Source: Bartonella raoultii
Lineage (GTDB): Bacteria > Pseudomonadota > Alphaproteobacteria > Rhizobiales > Rhizobiaceae
Reading direction: 5' to 3'
Assembly (NCBI RefSeq): GCF_019659805.1
Contig: NZ_JAIFRO010000005.1
Span: 115,927-179,926, forward strand
Length of the DNA stretch: 64,000 nucleotides
Shown: piece by piece, positions 28,148-38,799 of the stretch
How the letters are laid out: each line of letters starts with the position of its first letter
Position numbering within the stretch: position 1 is the stretch's first letter
The notes under the pieces: model-generated
What the model was told of the DNA's origin: nothing
What the model saw: only the letters and a program-made list of their open reading frames with translations
Databases searched by the model: none
Made by a program: the position numbers and the translations under genes

Positions 28148-28771
28148 ATGAGTAATAAAATACCAACAGATAATGCGTTTATACAAATAGAAAAGCCTTT
28201 TGTACTTTTCGAGGAGTGGCTTAAAGAAGCAACAATAAGCGAGATAAATGATCCCAATGCTATGGCCTTAGCAACAGTTGATGAAACAGGATGTCCTAAT
28301 GTTCGTATGGTTCTTCTCAAAGACTATAGCCCCCAAGGATTTGTTTTTTACACTAACTATGAGAGTTGCAAAGGACGAGAAATTTTAAAATCAATGAAAG
28401 CATCCTTAGGTTTTCATTGGAAATCACTCCGCCGTCAAATTAGAATTAGAGGACTTGTCGAACAAGTCAGTGCTCAGGAAGCGGATGCATATTTCCAATC
28501 ACGACCACGTGGGAGTCGAATTGGTGCATGGGCATCCAAACAATCTCAACCATTAGAAAGTCGTTTTGTTCTTGAAAAAGCAATTGCTCATTATACTACA
28601 CGCTATGCAGTAGGTAATATTCCCCGTCCACCTTATTGGTCAGGATTTCGTGTGAAACCTCTTTCCATTGAATTTTGGCGTGATCGCCCGTTCCGTTTAC
28701 ATGATCGCCTGCTCTTTACACGTGATTCTATTGAACATGATGATTGGCAAAGTCAAAAGCTTTATCCCTAA
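28148..28771 (+). CDS. pdxH: Pyridoxamine 5'-phosphate oxidase
   Basis: Oxidises pyridoxamine or pyridoxine 5'-phosphate to pyridoxal phosphate with FMN. The 207-aa protein has the FMN-binding RMVLLKDY and [16 protein letters not shown] blocks, the [16 protein letters not shown] motif and the C-terminal [16 protein letters not shown] signature that binds PLP. ATG follows GTGGAGA. It is transcribed away from the DnaJ-like gene. The product is the cofactor of ThrC and many other enzymes. Confidence 0.96.
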   Translation: MSNKIPTDNAFIQIEKPFVLFEEWLKEATISEINDPNAMALATVDETGCPNVRMVLLKDYSPQGFVFYTNYESCKGREILKSMKASLGFHWKSLRRQIRIRGLVEQVSAQEADAYFQSRPRGSRIGAWASKQSQPLESRFVLEKAIAHYTTRYAVGNIPRPPYWSGFRVKPLSIEFWRDRPFRLHDRLLFTRDSIEHDDWQSQKLYP

Positions 28772-28865
28772 TTCCTCAAACCTTAAAGTATGAATATTTT
28801 TTATACAATGATAAAAAAACGCCTTATTAAATAAAGATAATATATGATGTTTAATCTTTTTATTC

Positions 28866-29870
28866 CTAAATTATAGGGTAAACTATCCTCCATATACCAC
28901 CGCATACCAAACCAGCAAAAGTCACAAAGCCAATAAATGAATTAGATTTGAAAAGCTTAAGACATTGTGTGCTATCATCTATATCAATAATTTTAATTTG
29001 AATGAACATATGAATACTTGCGACAAAAAGTCCTAAAAAGCTAAGGATAGGAACTTGTGCCAAATAAAATGCAAAACTTACGAAGATTATAAAACCACCA
29101 TATAAAAATACCAAAGCACGTTTAGTCTCTTTACCAAAGAGGAGCGCCGTAGAGCGTACACCAACTGTAGCATCATCCTCCTTATCCTGATGCGCATAAA
29201 TTGTATCATATCCTATTGTCCACAAAATTGATCCTACATAAAGTAAGATTGGTGCCCAACTTAAATTTCCATATACAGCAGCCCACCCCATTAATGCTCC
29301 CCAATTAAATGCAATTCCTAAAAAAAATTGCGGCCAATATGTTATACGTTTCATAAAAGGGTATATTGCAACTGCTACTAATGAAGAGATACCTAGAAAA
29401 AAACTAAACCTATTAAATTGTGTTAACACCCCTAAACCTACCAAACATTGCGCCAATATAAAGACTTTTGCTTGAAATCGACTCACATGGCCTGTTGGAA
29501 GTGGACGAGAACGTGTTCTTTCTACCTGAGAATCAATTTTATGATCAATAATATCGTTCCACGTACACCCTGCACCTCGCATTGCTATAGAACCTATAAA
29601 GAAAAGAAAGAGATACCAAAACCAATGCAGCAACATCGATAAAAGTGAAAATTGATGCATCTCAAAAGAGATAAAAGCCATTGTTGTTGACCAGAAGCAA
29701 GGCCACATTAATAACTGCCATCCAATAGGACGATCCCAACGTGCTAATTGAGCGTAAAACCACAAAGAACAAGGAAGAAAATTATAGACCCATTGTTTGG
29801 AAGATGCATCCATAACCCGTCCCTGACTCTCACAGGATTGAATATAGGCAGTATCTTTACTTTTTTTCAT
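28866..29870 (-). CDS. ubiA: 4-hydroxybenzoate polyprenyltransferase
   Basis: Attaches the polyprenyl tail to 4-hydroxybenzoate in ubiquinone synthesis at the inner membrane. The 334-aa protein has about eight hydrophobic segments. The first Asp-rich motif is NDIIDHKID followed by RTRSRPLPTG, and the second is YDTIYAHQDKEDD. It starts at ATG with AAAGGTGA eleven bases before. The polyprenyl diphosphate donor would come from IspB at 38.8 kb, and the later O-methylations from UbiG at 59.1 kb. It is divergent from purD. Confidence 0.94.
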   Translation of the reverse strand: MKKSKDTAYIQSCESQGRVMDASSKQWVYNFLPCSLWFYAQLARWDRPIGWQLLMWPCFWSTTMAFISFEMHQFSLLSMLLHWFWYLFLFFIGSIAMRGAGCTWNDIIDHKIDSQVERTRSRPLPTGHVSRFQAKVFILAQCLVGLGVLTQFNRFSFFLGISSLVAVAIYPFMKRITYWPQFFLGIAFNWGALMGWAAVYGNLSWAPILLYVGSILWTIGYDTIYAHQDKEDDATVGVRSTALLFGKETKRALVFLYGGFIIFVSFAFYLAQVPILSFLGLFVASIHMFIQIKIIDIDDSTQCLKLFKSNSFIGFVTFAGLVCGGIWRIVYPII

Positions 29871-29908
29871 AAAATAATTTCACCTTTAGTCTTGCGATAG
29901 AGACATTT

Positions 29909-29924
29909 CATTCTTATGAGAATG
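29909..29924. promoter_or_regulatory. Palindrome CATTCT-TATG-AGAATG between ubiA and purD
   Basis: A 6-bp inverted repeat around TATG lies in the divergent ubiA-purD spacer, 36 bp before the purD start. The first 15 of its 16 bases recur at 48271-48285. It could be an operator for a dimeric regulator. The regulator is unknown. Confidence 0.35.
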
Positions 29925-29959
29925 ACTAAATTAATCATCTTCTACAATAGGAGCAAGCA

Positions 29960-31252
29960 ATGAAAATTCTTCTTATTGGTTCAGGCGGACGAGAACATGC
30001 TTTAGCGTGGAAAATAGCAGCATCGCCACTACTCACAAAATTATATTGTGCTCCAGGAAATCCTGCAACAACAGAATTTGGTAAAAATATTAATTTAGAT
30101 ATTAATGATCATTCTCTCGTCATTGACTTTTGTAAAACACATGCCATTGATCTTGTCATTGTTGGCCCTGAAGCCCCACTTGTTGCGGGGATAACAGATT
30201 CCCTCAATAGCGCTAATATCTGTGTATTTGGACCAACTCAAAAAGCTGCTCAGTTAGAAGGTTCAAAAGCCTTTACAAAGGATTTATGCCGTAAAAATAA
30301 CATTCCTACAGGAGCTTACCAATGCTTTAATGATTCCGCAGAAGCTAAAGCATACATTCGTCAACAAGGTGTACCCATTGTTATTAAAGTTGATGGCTTG
30401 GCTGCCGGTAAAGGTGTTGTTGTTGCAAAAACCCTAGAAGAAGCGTTTAACGCAGTTGATAACTGTTTCAAAAATACATGTAGTAATACAGACAAAAAAA
30501 TCGTTGTAGAATCTTTTCTTGAAGGTGAAGAAGCAAGCTTCTTTTGTCTTTGTGACGGTAAAATCGCTCTTCCCTTTGGATCTGCTCAAGATCATAAACG
30601 TGTAGGGGATGGTGATACTGGAGCAAACACTGGTGGTATGGGAGCTTATTCGCCAGCTCCAATCATGACCCAAGAAATGATTCATCGTACTCTTAAAGAA
30701 ATTGTTGAACCAACTTTACATAGCATGAACGCAATGGGAGCTCCTTTTAAAGGTATTCTCTTTGTCGGACTGATGATAACCCAAAAAGGACCTGAGCTCA
30801 TTGAATTTAATGTACGATTCGGTGATCCTGAATGTCAGGTTTTAATGATGCGTCTTAAAGATGATATTCTTCCAATACTTCTTGCAGCAGCCCAAGGAAA
30901 TCTTGAACAAAAAAATCTTCAATGGTCTAAAAAAACTGCTTTGACTGTTGTTATGGCTGCCAAAGGTTACCCCGATGCTCCTCAAAAAGGGACTCTCATC
31001 CGTAATCTTGATGCGATAAAGACTCTTCCTCATGTAAAAGTTTTTCAAGCGGGTACTCTATTACGCAATGGAAAGCTCATTGCAAATGGTGGACGCGTTT
31101 TAAATATTACCGCAATAGGAGAAACCATTACACAGGCACAAAAACGCGCCTATGAAGCTGTCGATTGTATTGATTGGCCAGAAGGTTTTGTTCGCCGTGA
31201 TATTGGATGGCGAGCAATTGCACGAGAAAATAAAATTTTAAAACCTTATTGA
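29960..31252 (+). CDS. purD: Phosphoribosylamine-glycine ligase
   Basis: Second step of purine synthesis: joins glycine to phosphoribosylamine using ATP. The 430-aa protein has the N-terminal [12 protein letters not shown] signature, the ATP-grasp core with [14 protein letters not shown] and the [11 protein letters not shown] block that holds the metal ligands. ATG follows AGGAG. It is a single gene, divergent from ubiA; no other pur genes lie in the window. Confidence 0.97.
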   Translation: MKILLIGSGGREHALAWKIAASPLLTKLYCAPGNPATTEFGKNINLDINDHSLVIDFCKTHAIDLVIVGPEAPLVAGITDSLNSANICVFGPTQKAAQLEGSKAFTKDLCRKNNIPTGAYQCFNDSAEAKAYIRQQGVPIVIKVDGLAAGKGVVVAKTLEEAFNAVDNCFKNTCSNTDKKIVVESFLEGEEASFFCLCDGKIALPFGSAQDHKRVGDGDTGANTGGMGAYSPAPIMTQEMIHRTLKEIVEPTLHSMNAMGAPFKGILFVGLMITQKGPELIEFNVRFGDPECQVLMMRLKDDILPILLAAAQGNLEQKNLQWSKKTALTVVMAAKGYPDAPQKGTLIRNLDAIKTLPHVKVFQAGTLLRNGKLIANGGRVLNITAIGETITQAQKRAYEAVDCIDWPEGFVRRDIGWRAIARENKILKPY

Positions 31253-31725
31253 ATCATTTTATCTATAAATAGGATACACAATGATGCTTAAATTTTCTCA
31301 TTATTTTTTATTAGCTACAATTTTAGAAAGATTCTTGTATTTTCATTAAAATGAAAACATTCTAAATTTAAATAAGGTATTGATGCCGATTATATAAAAA
31401 TTTTCTTGCATATAAACTATATTTACAAATGATTTTATTGTTTTTTGTGTTTTTTAAAACTTATTCGCTTTGCGTATTTTTTTAAATTACTTTCGCTTCT
31501 TAAATTTGAAAAAAGTGCTCTGTACTGTCATTACTTTTACGTAACAACCTTATTTCCAGTCTTCCAACAATAGTTTTATAATATTGTAAAATCTAAATCT
31601 CCATTCATCAGTAAAATATCTCTATTGTCATGAAAACTGAGAACTGACTTTTTAGAAAAATCACTTTGTAGAATGCAAAAAAATGCACACATATAAAAAT
31701 ACAATGGAAAAATAAATGACATCAA
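31253..31725. other. AT-rich convergent spacer after purD
   Basis: About 470 bp between convergent genes, with no gene found. Nested inverted repeats, TTTTCAT/ATGAAAA at 31340-31357 within TTTAGAA/TTCTAAA at 31322-31366, lie some 70-110 nt after the purD stop and might end its transcript, but no U-run follows. Confidence 0.4.
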
Positions 31726-32253
31726 TTACTGTAATGCAATCTCATTTGCTATCATTAAACGTAACCCCAACGGATTTCTATAACGAAGTAAAAAACGCTT
31801 TTGTTTAGAATGCAACGTCTTACAAAAAAGGCGACGTAAATTAGCACGATCTTTGACCACTACGATACGATTATCTTCATTGATCATAAGCATAGGAAGC
31901 CCATAAATATCCGCCCATAACCGCCAATCTAAAAGAACATTATTCAAATCTCTAGAAACTAAAAGTGGAATGCATGCTTCTTTATCTGCGTGAAATAACT
32001 CTAATGCAACCGCTCTTTCTCCCGAACATGTTTTTACAGCACGTGCTGCAATTCCTTTAAAATGATAAGATGGCATTAAATGTGATATACTCGCAGGAAA
32101 CTCTGTTTTAAAAAAAACACCGCGTTCATTTAACGAACAAATTATTTTATTTCCCGTTTTTGATGAATAATATGTTATTGTTTGTGGCAAATGGTACGGA
32201 TCTAACCGAAATTCAAGCACCGCTTTTGCCTGATTAAAGCACTGATTAGCCAT
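31726..32253 (-). CDS. DUF6101-like conserved hypothetical protein
   Basis: A 175-aa soluble protein without signal peptide or membrane segment. It resembles the DUF6101 group of Rhizobiales hypothetical proteins; that assignment is from memory of the family and is moderate only. Visible features are a basic, Arg/Lys-rich C-terminal third and a central VSRDLNNVLLDWRLWADIYG segment. No catalytic motif is apparent. It is a single gene between AT-rich spacers. Function unknown. Confidence 0.65.
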   Translation of the reverse strand: MANQCFNQAKAVLEFRLDPYHLPQTITYYSSKTGNKIICSLNERGVFFKTEFPASISHLMPSYHFKGIAARAVKTCSGERAVALELFHADKEACIPLLVSRDLNNVLLDWRLWADIYGLPMLMINEDNRIVVVKDRANLRRLFCKTLHSKQKRFLLRYRNPLGLRLMIANEIALQ

Positions 32254-32402
32254 ATATAATGTCCCAATTTATCTTAATAACATATACCATCTAGCAGCTT
32301 TTCCCCACTGGATTATTAAAACATTCAATAAAAAACAACTGGTTTCTTTTTTGGTTATTAAAATCTAAACAAAAATACGTAACAAAATTTGACGTGTCTA
32401 AA

Positions 32403-33818
32403 TTATAGTACTTTTCCAGGATTCATAATCCCTAAAGGATCAAGCAGTTTCTTCATTCCTTGCATAATATCTAATGCAACAGATGACTTGAAAGTGTAAA
32501 GTTCTTCACGCTTGAGTTGACCAATTCCATGTTCAGCAGAAAACGCCCCTTGGTAATGTATTGCTAAACTATGAATGCTATGATTCATTTGTGACCATAG
32601 CTGCAAAAATGTGTTAGTATCAGCTCCTACAGGCTGTGTAACATTATAATGTAAATTTCCATCCCCCATATGGCCAAAACAAACAACCCGTGCACCTGGA
32701 GAAATTTCTTCAACAATATGGGCGGCCTCAGAGATAAAGTCAGGAATAGACGCTATAGGCACCGCAATATCATGCTTAATGGACCCTCCCGCTAATCTCT
32801 GCGCAGGTGATATACTTTCACGCAATTTCCAAAAAAAGTCTTGCTGTTTTAACGACTGTGCAACAACTGCATCTTCTATCACTGAATCCTTTAAAGATTC
32901 TTCTAAAATAATACTGAGTACTGATAGTGCTTCATCCTGCCCCTGTAATGATGAAATATCAATCAATACATACCATTCATGCTCATGTTCAAGGGGAGAT
33001 CTCTCATAGACTTGATAATCTAAAGCTATTTTCAAACTGAGTTTTCCCATAAGCTCAAAACCAGTCAACATCCCTCCCCCATAACATTGAGCAAGAGACA
33101 AAAATTCAAGAGCCTTAGCTGGGCTATATAAACCAACCAAAGCAACTGCTTTGCCTTTAGGTTTTGGAAAAAGCTTCAAAACTGCTGCTGTTATAACACC
33201 TAAAGTGCCTTCAGCACCAATAAACAAGTTTTTCAAATCATAACCGCTATTGTCTTTCTTTACAAAACGCAAATCATCCAAAATACGACCATCAGGCAAA
33301 ACAACTTCCAAACCAAGACAAAGCTCACGCATATTGCCATAAGCTAAAACAGCCGTTCCTCCAGCATTTGATGACAGATTTCCTCCTATCTGACAAGAAC
33401 CTTCCGAAGCCAAAGAAAGAGGAAAAAAACGATCTAATTTATCTGCTTTTTTATGCAAATCTTGTAAGATAACACCAGCTTCTACCACAGCAAAATTACC
33501 CTCAAGATTCATACATCTTATCTTGTTCAATCGCTCCATGGATAAAAGAACGCTTCTCCCACTCTCATCGGGTTGTTGACCACCCACCAGACCTGTATTT
33601 CCCCCCTGTGGTACAATTGGTGTACGTGTTTGGCTAGCAAGTTGCATAATTGATGATACTTCTTCTGTAGAAGATGGTCGTAAAAGTAATGCTGCTTTTC
33701 CATGGAAAAGCCCGCGCTCTTCAAGCAAATAGGGTGCAATCAATGCCTGATCTGTTATAGCATGCGCAACGCCAACAATCTTTGTAAATTTTTGAATTAA
33801 CTTCTGCTCAATCATCAT
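32403..33818 (-). CDS. FAD-binding oxidoreductase, GlcD/D-2-hydroxyacid dehydrogenase type
   Basis: A 471-aa flavoprotein of the VAO/GlcD family. The N-terminal FAD domain has PRSSTEEVS-like and VPQGGNTGLVGGQ segments; the SLASEGSCQIGGNLSSNAGGTAVLAYG stretch is the flavin-binding signature; the C-terminal half ends with CFGHMGDGNLHYNV and FSAEHGIGQLKREEL, both metal or substrate-binding in D-2-hydroxyglutarate and D-lactate dehydrogenases. The exact 2-hydroxyacid is not visible. Its ATG overlaps the stop of the upstream tsaC gene by 4 nt, so it is translationally coupled to it. Confidence 0.9.
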   Translation of the reverse strand: MMIEQKLIQKFTKIVGVAHAITDQALIAPYLLEERGLFHGKAALLLRPSSTEEVSSIMQLASQTRTPIVPQGGNTGLVGGQQPDESGRSVLLSMERLNKIRCMNLEGNFAVVEAGVILQDLHKKADKLDRFFPLSLASEGSCQIGGNLSSNAGGTAVLAYGNMRELCLGLEVVLPDGRILDDLRFVKKDNSGYDLKNLFIGAEGTLGVITAAVLKLFPKPKGKAVALVGLYSPAKALEFLSLAQCYGGGMLTGFELMGKLSLKIALDYQVYERSPLEHEHEWYVLIDISSLQGQDEALSVLSIILEESLKDSVIEDAVVAQSLKQQDFFWKLRESISPAQRLAGGSIKHDIAVPIASIPDFISEAAHIVEEISPGARVVCFGHMGDGNLHYNVTQPVGADTNTFLQLWSQMNHSIHSLAIHYQGAFSAEHGIGQLKREELYTFKSSVALDIMQGMKKLLDPLGIMNPGKVL

Positions 33819-34780
33819 GTCTCCTTTGGAGCCGCAGCACGTGTGAGACGATCATTAATAGCCTCTCCTAATCCGTATGATGGTATAGGTTCTACAGCTA
33901 TAGATTTCACTTTAAATGAATCCAATTCCCTCATATATTGAAATAGATGAAAAGCTGCCTCTTCCAACTGTCCACTTTCACTGAGATTTAAAACAGAAAC
34001 AGCATTTTCAACACCTATAATGCGTTTTTGACCAAATGCTAAAAGAGCTTCTCCACTTTCCACTTTTTGCACATTCAAACGAAGTCTAGCATTGGGAGCA
34101 TAATGCGATTTTAACATACCAGGTGCCTCAATAGCAGAACATTGATCTATACGTTTTAGTAATTTCCCTGTAAATTTTTCAATTTCTTCAGCTGCAATTC
34201 CTCCAGGACGCAAAAGATAAACACTTTCACCACAAACTTTAATAATTGTTGATTCAATCCCTATTTTAGAATTTCCACCATCAAGAATCAAAGGAACACC
34301 ATCCCCTAAAGATGCAAAAACAGCTTCAGCTGAAGTAGGACTAAGACGTCCAGATTGATTCGCACTAGGAGCAACTAAAGGACGACCAAAATCATGTACA
34401 ACCTCTGCAAAACAACTATCTGGAAAACGAACAGCCAATGTATTTAAACCAGAAGTGGCTAAAGGATGAATACTATGCTGCGCTTTTAAAGGTAAAATTA
34501 ATGTCAAAGGACCAGGCCAAAATGCTTCCATTAATTGGCGTGAAAGAAAATCAATTTCCACATAGCGTTCCGCCATAACTATGCTGCTTACATGAGCAAT
34601 CAGAGGATTAAATTTAGGACGCTTCTTTGTTAAAAAAATAGAAGATATTGCTCTTCCATTTGTTGCATCACCCGCTAACCCATAAACAGTTTCTGTTGGT
34701 AAAGCCACTAATTTTCCCTGTTTAAGCAATCCAATTGCTTTTTTTATCGAAGTGCTATTGAGTGGCAAAATCGTCATCAC
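33815..34780 (-). CDS. tsaC: L-threonylcarbamoyladenylate synthase (Sua5 type)
   Basis: Makes threonylcarbamoyl-AMP from threonine, bicarbonate and ATP for the t6A37 modification of tRNA. The 321-aa length includes the YrdC domain (about 10-200, with [19 protein letters not shown] and the [11 protein letters not shown] stretch) and the extra C-terminal Sua5 domain, so it is the long form. ATGA overlaps with rnhB upstream and with the FAD oxidoreductase downstream place it in the middle of a tightly coupled three-gene operon. Confidence 0.94.
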   Translation of the reverse strand: MMTILPLNSTSIKKAIGLLKQGKLVALPTETVYGLAGDATNGRAISSIFLTKKRPKFNPLIAHVSSIVMAERYVEIDFLSRQLMEAFWPGPLTLILPLKAQHSIHPLATSGLNTLAVRFPDSCFAEVVHDFGRPLVAPSANQSGRLSPTSAEAVFASLGDGVPLILDGGNSKIGIESTIIKVCGESVYLLRPGGIAAEEIEKFTGKLLKRIDQCSAIEAPGMLKSHYAPNARLRLNVQKVESGEALLAFGQKRIIGVENAVSVLNLSESGQLEEAAFHLFQYMRELDSFKVKSIAVEPIPSYGLGEAINDRLTRAAAPKET

Positions 34781-35415
34781 ATATCATTCCTATAACGCTC
34801 TTTAAGTGGTGCAAAACTATAACGATGTAATCCCATAACAGGTCCATATTGATCAAGAGCTGCACGATGTGCTCGCGTTGCATAGCCTACATGCTTCTCT
34901 AAACCATAGCCTTTATAAACTTGTCCTGCATATTCCATCATACGATCACGCGTTACTTTGGCAATAATAGATGCTGCTGCGATTGAAACTGAACGTTGAT
35001 CCCCCTTAATCAAAGCCATTGCTGGACATGGTAACTGGAAAGGAAGATCACGCCCATCAACCAGTGCATAATGCGCTGGAACTGCTAACCCTGTAATACA
35101 GCGATACATTGCTTCTAAAGTCGCTTTTCTAATATTAGACTCATCGATAGTACGGGCGCAAAGACTTGCAACCGAAATTGCTAATGCACTTTGCAAAATT
35201 TCATCATAAAGTTTACGACGTTGTAGAGAAGACAGTTTTTTTGAATCATTTAGCCCATCAGGAATATGATTTTTATCTAAAATAACTGCCGCTGTTACAA
35301 CAGGTCCTGCAAGAGGACCACGTCCCACTTCATCGATACCTGCGATATGAAGAAATCCTTGATTTTGTAAATCCGTTTCACATAAAAAATTTGGTTGAAG
35401 TGGTAAATGAAACAT
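34777..35415 (-). CDS. rnhB: Ribonuclease HII
   Basis: Cuts RNA in RNA-DNA hybrids and removes single ribonucleotides from DNA. The 212-aa protein has the catalytic [15 protein letters not shown] block with D28 and E29, D120 in ALVDGRD and D157 in KVTRDRMM. It is the first gene of the rnhB-tsaC-FAD oxidoreductase run, overlapping tsaC by ATGA. In related genomes rnhB more often follows the ATP synthase or a methyltransferase gene. Confidence 0.96.
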   Translation of the reverse strand: MFHLPLQPNFLCETDLQNQGFLHIAGIDEVGRGPLAGPVVTAAVILDKNHIPDGLNDSKKLSSLQRRKLYDEILQSALAISVASLCARTIDESNIRKATLEAMYRCITGLAVPAHYALVDGRDLPFQLPCPAMALIKGDQRSVSIAAASIIAKVTRDRMMEYAGQVYKGYGLEKHVGYATRAHRAALDQYGPVMGLHRYSFAPLKERYRNDM

Positions 35416-35573
35416 TTTTTATAAATCATCAATACAATAAAATATATCCATTTTTACTATCTGCTTTTTCAGCAAGCTCTACAATAAAAATAGCTCCCAA
35501 AGAACCCTCTTTAATTTTTGTATAGATATAAAATCCCTGCAAAACAAAATCTTTTTACCTTTATATTAATTTA

Positions 35574-36482
35574 TCAAATCTTTCCTAAAGTCATGATGGG
35601 TTTCACAAACCAATGTGGGTGCATCGATTTGATCAAAAGAGCTGCCTTTTGTGCCGCTTGTTGATCCTTAAAAATACCAAAACAAGTTCCTCCCGTTCCA
35701 GACATACGAGAAAAAAGAGAACCACACCTATTTAACGTAGATAATACTTCAGCTAATTGAGGTGCAATTTTTAATGCAGGAGGAAAAAGATCATTACGTG
35801 TTTCTTGTAATGCTTCAACTAACGAATCCACAGTTTTTAGGGCTGTTGGTTTAATTTGTAAAGGAGCATGATTGTGCGTCTCCAAAGCCTTAAACACAGC
35901 TTTCGTTGCAATTGGTTGACCATGATTTACTAATACCATTGCAAGAGGACACGCTTCTTTGAGCCGTACAATATCTTGGCCAATTCCCTTCACAAAAAGC
36001 GGCTGCTGATATTCCAATGCAAAAAGACACATTGGTACATCAGCACCAAGAACTAAGCTCATTTCTGCTAATTTCTCACAAGAATAATTTAGATTCCATC
36101 GCTGGCGTAATATACTAATAACACCAGCAGCATTTCCTGATCCACCTCCCATGCCTGAAGCAACAGGTAATGTTTTAATAAGTTTTAAAAAAGCAGGTTT
36201 AGCATTTTCAGAAAATGCCTTACGCATAAAATCACGCGCGCGAATAACCAAATTCTCTGAACCAGAAACAAGCCCTTTTGCAAATGGACCCGTTAAAACA
36301 AAGCGGTCATGTTCACAAGACGCATAGCTTAAACAATCACCATTAAGACTAAAATAGACTAAACTCTCAATTAAATGATAACCATCAGACCTCCGCCCCA
36401 CAACATGCAAAGCTAAATTCAACTTAATAGGTGTAAATACATAAGAATGCCTTTTGAATAAATTATACCCATTCGGTATCAT
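35574..36482 (-). CDS. ispE: 4-diphosphocytidyl-2-C-methyl-D-erythritol kinase
   Basis: Phosphorylates CDP-methylerythritol in the non-mevalonate pathway. The 302-aa GHMP kinase has the ATP loop [15 protein letters not shown], the opening [20 protein letters not shown] and the C-terminal [14 protein letters not shown]. It stands alone, with spacers of roughly 160-220 bp on both sides. Together with dxs, ispH and ispB it makes this window rich in isoprenoid genes. Confidence 0.95.
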   Translation of the reverse strand: MIPNGYNLFKRHSYVFTPIKLNLALHVVGRRSDGYHLIESLVYFSLNGDCLSYASCEHDRFVLTGPFAKGLVSGSENLVIRARDFMRKAFSENAKPAFLKLIKTLPVASGMGGGSGNAAGVISILRQRWNLNYSCEKLAEMSLVLGADVPMCLFALEYQQPLFVKGIGQDIVRLKEACPLAMVLVNHGQPIATKAVFKALETHNHAPLQIKPTALKTVDSLVEALQETRNDLFPPALKIAPQLAEVLSTLNRCGSLFSRMSGTGGTCFGIFKDQQAAQKAALLIKSMHPHWFVKPIMTLGKI

Positions 36483-36703
36483 TTTACGTAATATTCATCT
36501 CTATAAAAATCTTTTACTAACATTTTTCTTTTCACCGTCTTTAGCTTAGCTTTTACACGATAAACATCCTATAACATCTTCTAGAGCCGTTTCTTAAATA
36601 ACAAGAATAAAGCACTATCAATACAAAATAAACAGGATGCTCTCACCCGTATCATTTTAAGCCTTCTTTTTCTCTATAACCATTTCCTAAATAAGACTTT
36701 TAA

Positions 36704-37555
36704 TCATAAACCATAACGCTGCCAAAGCATTCGTTCTTGTGCTATCATAAAAGCACTATCTACTGCCGTATAAGCTGCATGAGCACTAATTCCTGATGGC
36801 GTTTTAGTACCCAAAAGACCTTTTGGCGGGGTTATGAGTCGAAGTTTTGCATCATCACCAAACCGTTCTTTAATAACAGAACGTACATCATTCAATCCAT
36901 CAATTAAACCAAGCTCAACACCTTTCTTTCCACTCCAAAACATTCCTGTAAAAATATCTGAATCATCTGATAACTTTGTCGTACGTCGCTCTTTAACCAA
37001 ATCGATAAAAGTTTGATGAACCTCAAGTTGTAGAGATTTTAAATGATCGATATCAGCCTTTTTTTCTGGTTGAAAAGGATCTAATACAGCCTTGTTTTTT
37101 CCTGCTGTATACACACGTCGTTCGATACCAACTTTCTTTAAAAGCTCTGGAAAACCAAAGGAGGCTGAAACAACCCCGATAGAACCAACAATCGAAGAAG
37201 GATCAGCAAAAATTTCATCTCCCGCACAAGCAATCATATAACCACCAGATGCAGCAATATCTTCTATAAATACAAGAACCTGTTTCTTTTTTTCCTCTGC
37301 TAAATCACGAATACGTTTAAAAATAAAACGCGATTGTACGGGCGATCCACCAGGAGAATTAATAAGAAGCGCAACAACTGGTGCTTTTTTGTGAGAAAAT
37401 GCCTTCTCTAAAGAACTTGCACATCGGCTTAACGAAAGCGTACGTGCTATTGGCGTTGTAGAATCCATAATCGCTCCATGGAGACGAACAACTGGAATTT
37501 CCAGTTTATTGGAATAAAAACGAGGGGGAATAAGATTTTTGATAACGTCCATCAA
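36704..37555 (-). CDS. S49-family (SppA/SohB-like) serine peptidase
   Basis: A 283-aa protease of the signal-peptide-peptidase family. The nucleophile is S103 in IAASGGYMIAC, and the general base Lys lies in AGKNK at 151-155. The INSPGGSP block at 66-72 is the oxyanion region. It is the short, single-domain form, and no clear transmembrane segment is seen at the N-terminus, so it may be peripheral or cytoplasmic. It is on the minus strand next to the TrmN6-like gene. Substrates are likely cleaved signal peptides or membrane-protein fragments. Confidence 0.9.
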   Translation of the reverse strand: MMDVIKNLIPPRFYSNKLEIPVVRLHGAIMDSTTPIARTLSLSRCASSLEKAFSHKKAPVVALLINSPGGSPVQSRFIFKRIRDLAEEKKKQVLVFIEDIAASGGYMIACAGDEIFADPSSIVGSIGVVSASFGFPELLKKVGIERRVYTAGKNKAVLDPFQPEKKADIDHLKSLQLEVHQTFIDLVKERRTTKLSDDSDIFTGMFWSGKKGVELGLIDGLNDVRSVIKERFGDDAKLRLITPPKGLLGTKTPSGISAHAAYTAVDSAFMIAQERMLWQRYGL

Positions 37556-37745
37556 AATAAAACTTCCTTATATGCTAGGGGAAAAGGCAAGTGAATAAAA
37601 AAGGAGAGCATAGCTGCACACAAAAGTGCTAAAACAACTTCAAAATATAAATGCAAACTCAAAGTCATCTAAATCAAAACCTCCTTTAAAAAAATTAAAG
37701 GTAAAGCTTAAATTTAAATGATAAATTAGAAAACACAAGAGATCA

Positions 37746-38534
37746 TTAAAAAAGTTCCCAAAAACTTATATGTCCATTATTAATTGCATCAATCCGCGTT
37801 GAAAAAGCGTGTCCCTCCCCCTCATGCATAACCAATGCCGGTGATAGAGATAGAGCTGCTCTACTTCCCCGTTTGGCATAAAGTAAAATACGAATTGCTG
37901 TTGTCTTTGCACGTGCATGAACAGGAATTATACAGATCCCACCAAAACGCCCTTCTAAAGCACGTAAAATATCATTTAATGATTGTGGACGCGCAATTAA
38001 TCCTAAATATCCTCCTGGCCTAACAATTGCTGCTGCACTGCGCAACCAATTATCAAACATTTCTTCAGGCATAACATGTGCTTTAGACTTTTGTTTATCT
38101 GGTGTTTTGCGATCTTCAGGACTATTAAAAGGCGGATTCATAATCGCAAAATCAAAACTATTATCCCTCAAACCTGCTTTTACACGGGCATTACCTTTTA
38201 GTGTCACATCTGCTTCTAATAGGCAAATGCGATCAACAAGTTTCTCATTTTGTTTTAGCAAAAGCGTTTTTTGTGCATAAGATACCATAAAAGATGATTG
38301 TTCAACCAATGTTACATGCGTTTCCAAACAACGCGAAGCAACTGCTAACCCTGCAGCACCAGCGCCTGCACCTAAATCAACGACCTTGCCCTTAAAATTT
38401 TTAGGAATTAAACTGGCTAATAACATAGCGTCCATACCAGAACGGTGACCATATTTACGTGGTTGAACTAAATAAAACTTCCCGCGATGAAATTGATCAA
38501 TTGTTTCATCACTCTGATTCGTCATTCTCTCCAC
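37746..38534 (-). CDS. TrmN6-like tRNA1(Val) adenine-37 N6-methyltransferase
   Basis: A 262-aa class I methyltransferase. The SAM motif VVDLGAGAGAAGL is at 51-63 and the N6-adenine signature NPPF at 133-136, in IMNPPFNSPEDRKTPD. These and its neighbours fit the TrmN6 family that modifies A37 of valine tRNA, although other YfiC-like substrates are possible. An alternative start three codons later (MTNQSD) is equally plausible. It is divergent from ispB. Confidence 0.85.
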   Translation of the reverse strand: MERMTNQSDETIDQFHRGKFYLVQPRKYGHRSGMDAMLLASLIPKNFKGKVVDLGAGAGAAGLAVASRCLETHVTLVEQSSFMVSYAQKTLLLKQNEKLVDRICLLEADVTLKGNARVKAGLRDNSFDFAIMNPPFNSPEDRKTPDKQKSKAHVMPEEMFDNWLRSAAAIVRPGGYLGLIARPQSLNDILRALEGRFGGICIIPVHARAKTTAIRILLYAKRGSRAALSLSPALVMHEGEGHAFSTRIDAINNGHISFWELF

Positions 38535-38799
38535 TTAAAAGCCTCACGTTTATTATTTTCAAATATACCCTTTTCTTATTGATTTCTTACCGAACAAAGC
38601 TTTTGCAAATCTTCAGCGCGTTTCATAACAGCAATATATAGCTCAAGATTTAAAAGCATGCCCTGTAAATATTATGTAAATTTTACACTTTACACCTTAA
38701 AATAATACCAAAAGCTTGAGTCAGAGCAAAACTCTCTTTATGCTACCAAGCCAAATAAAATGTATAGATATCTATTAAAATACTCTAGGAGTAAACACA

